From Carettochelys insculpta (Eukaryota; Chordata; Testudines; Carettochelyidae): a stretch of 64,000 bases of DNA. The stretch covers positions 6,405,837-6,469,836 of the forward strand of contig NC_134158.1 in assembly GCF_033958435.1 (NCBI RefSeq), given 5' to 3'. Under the pieces are notes generated by a model that was not told the origin of the DNA, did no database searches, and was given only the letters and a program-made list of their open reading frames with translations. This document shows positions 60,940 through 64,000 of the stretch, piece by piece (within the stretch, counting starts at the first letter, position 1; every line of letters starts with the position of its first letter). Both the position numbers and the translations under genes were made by a program.

Positions 60940-61130
60940 GGGTTCCCTCTAATTTTCCCATTCATGTGCAGAATAAATTTTTGTTCTGTGCACTAAGGCA
61001 TGTGCAGATACGCACCACCCATAGAAACACACGCGGCCAGCTTCAGGGGCTCTGCTCATCAGCCGAGCAGCAGCTGACTCTATCCTGGGTAGCTGCCCAA
61101 GCACTCGGCTTACAGGGAACGCTGGTGTAT
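60940..61130. repeat. short repeat with AGGGTTCCCTCTA / CAGGGAACGCTG ends
   Basis: CAGGGTTCCCTCTAATTTTC, TTCTGTGCACTAAGGCATGT and CGGCTTACAGGGAACGCTGG. Other copies or parts at 42,425-42,615, 15,060-15,370, 31,290-31,415 and 1,540-1,620. Confidence 0.55.
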
Positions 61131-62658
61131 GACAGGAAATGTGGATTGTGAGCTGGCACAGGGAGCATGAGGGGAGGCAGTGAATTCTGTTATGACCCCC
61201 CCAAGTCCCACCCCACCATTTCCAGGGGAGCAGCCTTAAGATTGGTGTGGCTGTGGCTGATTTCCCCCAACATCTGCAAGTTAGGGGTTCTGTTCTGCCA
61301 TCCCGGAAGCACACCAGGAAATGTCAAAGCTGCATCCTTAATTCCACCTTCATGGTTTTTGGGCATCAGAATCTCAGTTTCTATTTACACTGCAAACCCA
61401 AAGGGAATGTCTTACCTCATCAGCCTAATTAGAGCACAGGCTTAGATTTCTCCAGTTCTTTCCCATGCTAAAGCTGTGTCTCCGGGTGCAGAAAGCGAAG
61501 TCCCACAAAAACTTAAAACACCTCACCTATAAAAGGCTTTGCTAAAAAGACGCCCTAAGCTCCGAGATTCCCTGACCCTGGAAGGCAACTGCCATCACCC
61601 AGGTAAAACAAAAAACCCTTAACCCTGGAAGATACACCTGGGAAAGCCCCCCTGTAGGATGAACCCCTACTCCTCCCTTACAAGAGAGCTTGGGAACACA
61701 GAGCTGTAATTTGATAGCTGGCCTTCTAGCCTAACAATACACGTTCACAGACCCTTCTCAGGACACAGGTAATAAAGTCATTTATTTACAAAATAAGAGG
61801 AAATAAATTGTTCCGGTTGCAGCAAAGACAACTATTTCCCTGGGATTCGGCTTAAAAGTTACAGGGAAGAAACCCAAGTCATTAACCAAAACAACCAAAA
61901 ACACGATAGTCCGTCTGCACCAAATTCAAAATTACCATAACCTGGTCGCGTCTAGTTACGTATTTCCCTTCTACTTATGTGTCTGTGGTTGATTTTGAGA
62001 CGGTTGGGATACTTATTGGATTCATTCTAGCTGCTTGAGAGAAATCATATCTCTCTGTCTTCCCTGGGCATCAGCCAGCAGACAAAAGACCCCCTTAAAC
62101 TGCAATTGTTCTTAGTTCAGAAATTGGCTTACCTGGCCACCCCCTGCTGTGAGTTGTCTCTCGTAAGGGTTAATCCTTTCCTTGCATTCATTCATGACAA
62201 GCTGGTTTCCAGGAAGCTAGTGACTGAGGCAAGTCAGGCTCTGGTACCAAATTTAGTTTCAGTTTCTGGGAAACCGCTAGAGAGAAAATGAAGCCTGGGG
62301 TCAGGATAAGCTTGGTAGGAGGCAAACTTTCTCTGCTCGGCTCCCTGACTCTCTACTACGGCTCCTGGAATGGAGTTTATTTAGCTAGCAAAGGGAGATA
62401 GAAAATTTAAGGGGAAGGGGGGAACAGTACCCCAGGTAAACAATGGAGACGGAGACGGAGCATGAGTAGTGTTGAAAAGTGTATGTTGTCTGTGATCGCA
62501 TATGTCATGACCAGGGAGAAACCCATGTCCCTGCCCTCTTCCCTTCCCAGCAATGAGGGGATTTTCCTTGACTCAACAGATGGCTCGTGGTCTGAGGGGC
62601 TCCTCTACTGCAGGCTCTGGGGAAAGTTCGTTCACTCTTGCTCAGCCACCGAAGAGGA

Positions 62659-62740
62659 ATGATGTCAAAGGGACATCTCCTCTGGCCACTGCTGCTCCTC
62701 TGGATGGTACCTGCAGAAGGGAAGCCAGTCACCACCTCAG
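62659..62740 (+). CDS. probable signal-peptide exon of a gene continuing past the window
   Basis: Two adjacent ATGs, then a short N-terminus and a hydrophobic core (GHLLWPLLLLWMVPAEG), ending in phase 1 at donor TCAG/GTAAGT (62741). 27 codons plus one base. The length, phase 1 end and sequence type match leader exons of Ig-superfamily or other leukocyte receptors. No matching downstream exon was found before 64,000; the following 1.2 kb is G-rich sequence and a CR1 copy. Confidence 0.45.
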
Positions 62741-63464
62741 GTAAGTGACCTACCTCTTCAGAAAGGACTCCTATTTCCCCACTACCAGGCAAACCAAGGG
62801 GCCTGACCCCCACCTTGCCTGCCTGGAGAACCGCACCTGCAGTTACCTGGCTTAGGACAGGGAATGTCAACCAATCATCCTCCAGGGCTCTTTCTAGGCA
62901 GCTTAGCCCAATGCCACCTTCACCCCCACGGGGAAGCAGAGAAAGGTCCCTGCTGCCCCTACTCCAACTGGTGAGGTGATATAGGGGGCAGGGAAGCAGA
63001 GATGGAGTTGACAGGGGCCTGGATAGAACCAGTGGGAGAGGCTGAGGTGGGGGAGACTGAATGAGGTGAAGGAGGCAGGAGGGATGAGGGGATGGATGGA
63101 AGGGCAGGTGGAAGGAAGCGGGAGGACTGGGCAGACAGGAAGCGAGCCTCAGAAGTGTTGGTGCTGGTGGGGGGCATAGATGGATTTGGGGTGGCAAAAG
63201 GAGGCAGGTTCTGAGGGAGGACATCTCTGAGAGGCCATGGATGGATTTTGGAGAGCCTGAGGGGCCATGTATCCATTAGATGAGGAGAGAGCAGAGGGGA
63301 GATTTCAGGAGATTGCCATGGGTAGACCTGAGGAGAGTAACATGGATGGATATTTGGGGGGATTGGGGATGGGGCCTGGGTGATTTTATGAGGGTTGGGC
63401 TGAGAAGAAGTGGAGGGTGGGTGGGTATTTGGTGGACTGAGAGGAAGATGAAGATGTGTTCCTG

Positions 63465-63810
63465 GCTTGTGCAACCTTCAACTTCCTGAATGGGGGGCTC
63501 TAAAAGGGATGGAGAGAAACTGTTCTCAGTAGTGACAGATGGCAGAACAAGGAGCAATGGTCTAAAGCTACAGAGGGTTACAGAGGGAGAGGTGTAGGTT
63601 GGATATAAGGAAAAGCTACTTCAGCAAAAGGGTGGTGAAGCACTGGAATGTGCTGCTTGGGAGGCGGTAGAATCTCCATCTCTGCAGGTTTTTAAGTCCT
63701 GGCTTGACATAGTCATGGCTGGGATGATTTAGTTGGGGTTGATCCTGCTTGGGGCAGCGGCTAGACCTCCTGAGCTCCCTTCCAGCTCTGTGATTCTATG
63801 ATTCTATGTA
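63465..63810 (+). mobile_element. CR1 LINE 3' end
   Basis: CAACTTCCTGAATGGGGGGC, then GTAGGTTGGATATAAGGAAA and CACTGGAATGTGCTGCTTGG, ending in TGTGATTCTATGATTCTATG, the usual CR1 terminal short repeat. Confidence 0.75.
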
Positions 63811-64000
63811 CTAGGGTCAGAGACTGTCTTACTGGTCTATAAATGTACAGCGCCTGGTGCAGCAGGGTTCCTATCCCTGACTAAGTCTCTAAACTCTACC
63901 ACCACATCAGCCCATGACCCAAACAGCAGCGAGTTACTGAGCGAGAGTGAGAGTTGGGAGAAGTGAAGCGCTTCATCACTTCAGCAACCTGCCAAAAAGA

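Larger units (their letters stand above)
60080..62655. other. gene-free stretch
   Basis: Apart from the (CT)n tract and the short repeat at 60,940, I see no exon, LINE text or RNA gene here. 61,480-62,100 is A/C-rich with AATAAA-type hexamers and may be an old LTR or other repeat. Confidence 0.4.

Noticed and set aside
62505..63224. 239-codon minus-strand frame rich in proline and leucine
   Set aside because: Arises from G-rich plus-strand sequence and overlaps the better-supported leader exon on the opposite strand.
1..64000. MHC class I/II, TAP or BRD2 exons
   Set aside because: None of their marks was recognised, so MHC linkage is not claimed.
1..64000. CRISPR array, bacterial operon or prophage
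   Set aside because: No spaced direct-repeat array or prokaryotic gene layout; split exons and retroelements show vertebrate nuclear DNA.

Overview
The window is vertebrate nuclear DNA and most likely comes from a turtle (Testudines, probably a cryptodire). This is inferred from the repeats: many CR1 LINE 3' fragments in two 3'-end subfamilies, tRNA-headed SINEs of the tortoise PolIII/Cry type that share the 3' tail of one CR1 subfamily, several Penelope-like retroelements, Helitron remnants and many short palindromic DNA elements. Most open reading frames are chance or repeat-derived. The real genes are split into short exons, which I found by reading frame, splice-site phase and family motifs.

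Layout. (1) 1,805-10,122, minus strand: a three-exon single-Ig-domain membrane receptor (signal peptide exon in a CpG island, Ig exon, transmembrane/cytoplasmic exon) with matching intron phases; family not assigned. (2) 10.2-22.2 kb: CpG island flank, a duplicated CCAAT-type unit, repeats, a Helitron helicase remnant, a minus-strand LINE reverse transcriptase remnant and a tandem pair of CTCF-like motifs. (3) 22,266-36,304, plus strand: a five-exon CLEC2-type (CLEC2D/LLT1/B-lec-like) C-type lectin gene whose stalk and lectin-domain frames do not join as read. Its large second intron is packed with Penelope-like elements and also holds a tRNA-Cys-like sequence. (4) 36.3-41.4 kb: SINEs and four palindromic elements. 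(5) 41,744-52,907, minus strand: a six-exon KLRB1 (NKR-P1)-like receptor with an N-terminal ITIM-like motif and all six core lectin-domain cysteines; its introns hold a CR1 copy and a 1.1-kb pyrimidine minisatellite. (6) 53-62.6 kb: CR1, a TIR element, an unassigned GC-rich block and a Penelope-like element with its 3' tail. (7) 62,659-62,740, plus strand: a probable signal-peptide exon of a gene that runs past the window.

How the genes relate. In mammals NKR-P1 receptors bind CLEC2 proteins and the two families are genetically linked; in chicken the homologous B-NK and B-lec genes are neighbours in the MHC. Here a CLEC2-type ligand gene and a KLRB1-type receptor gene lie tail to tail, their stop codons 5.4 kb apart, with immunoglobulin-superfamily or other leukocyte-receptor-like exons on both sides. 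This looks like a small natural-killer receptor/ligand cluster. No MHC class I or II exon was recognised, so whether it is MHC-linked or in an NK complex cannot be settled here.
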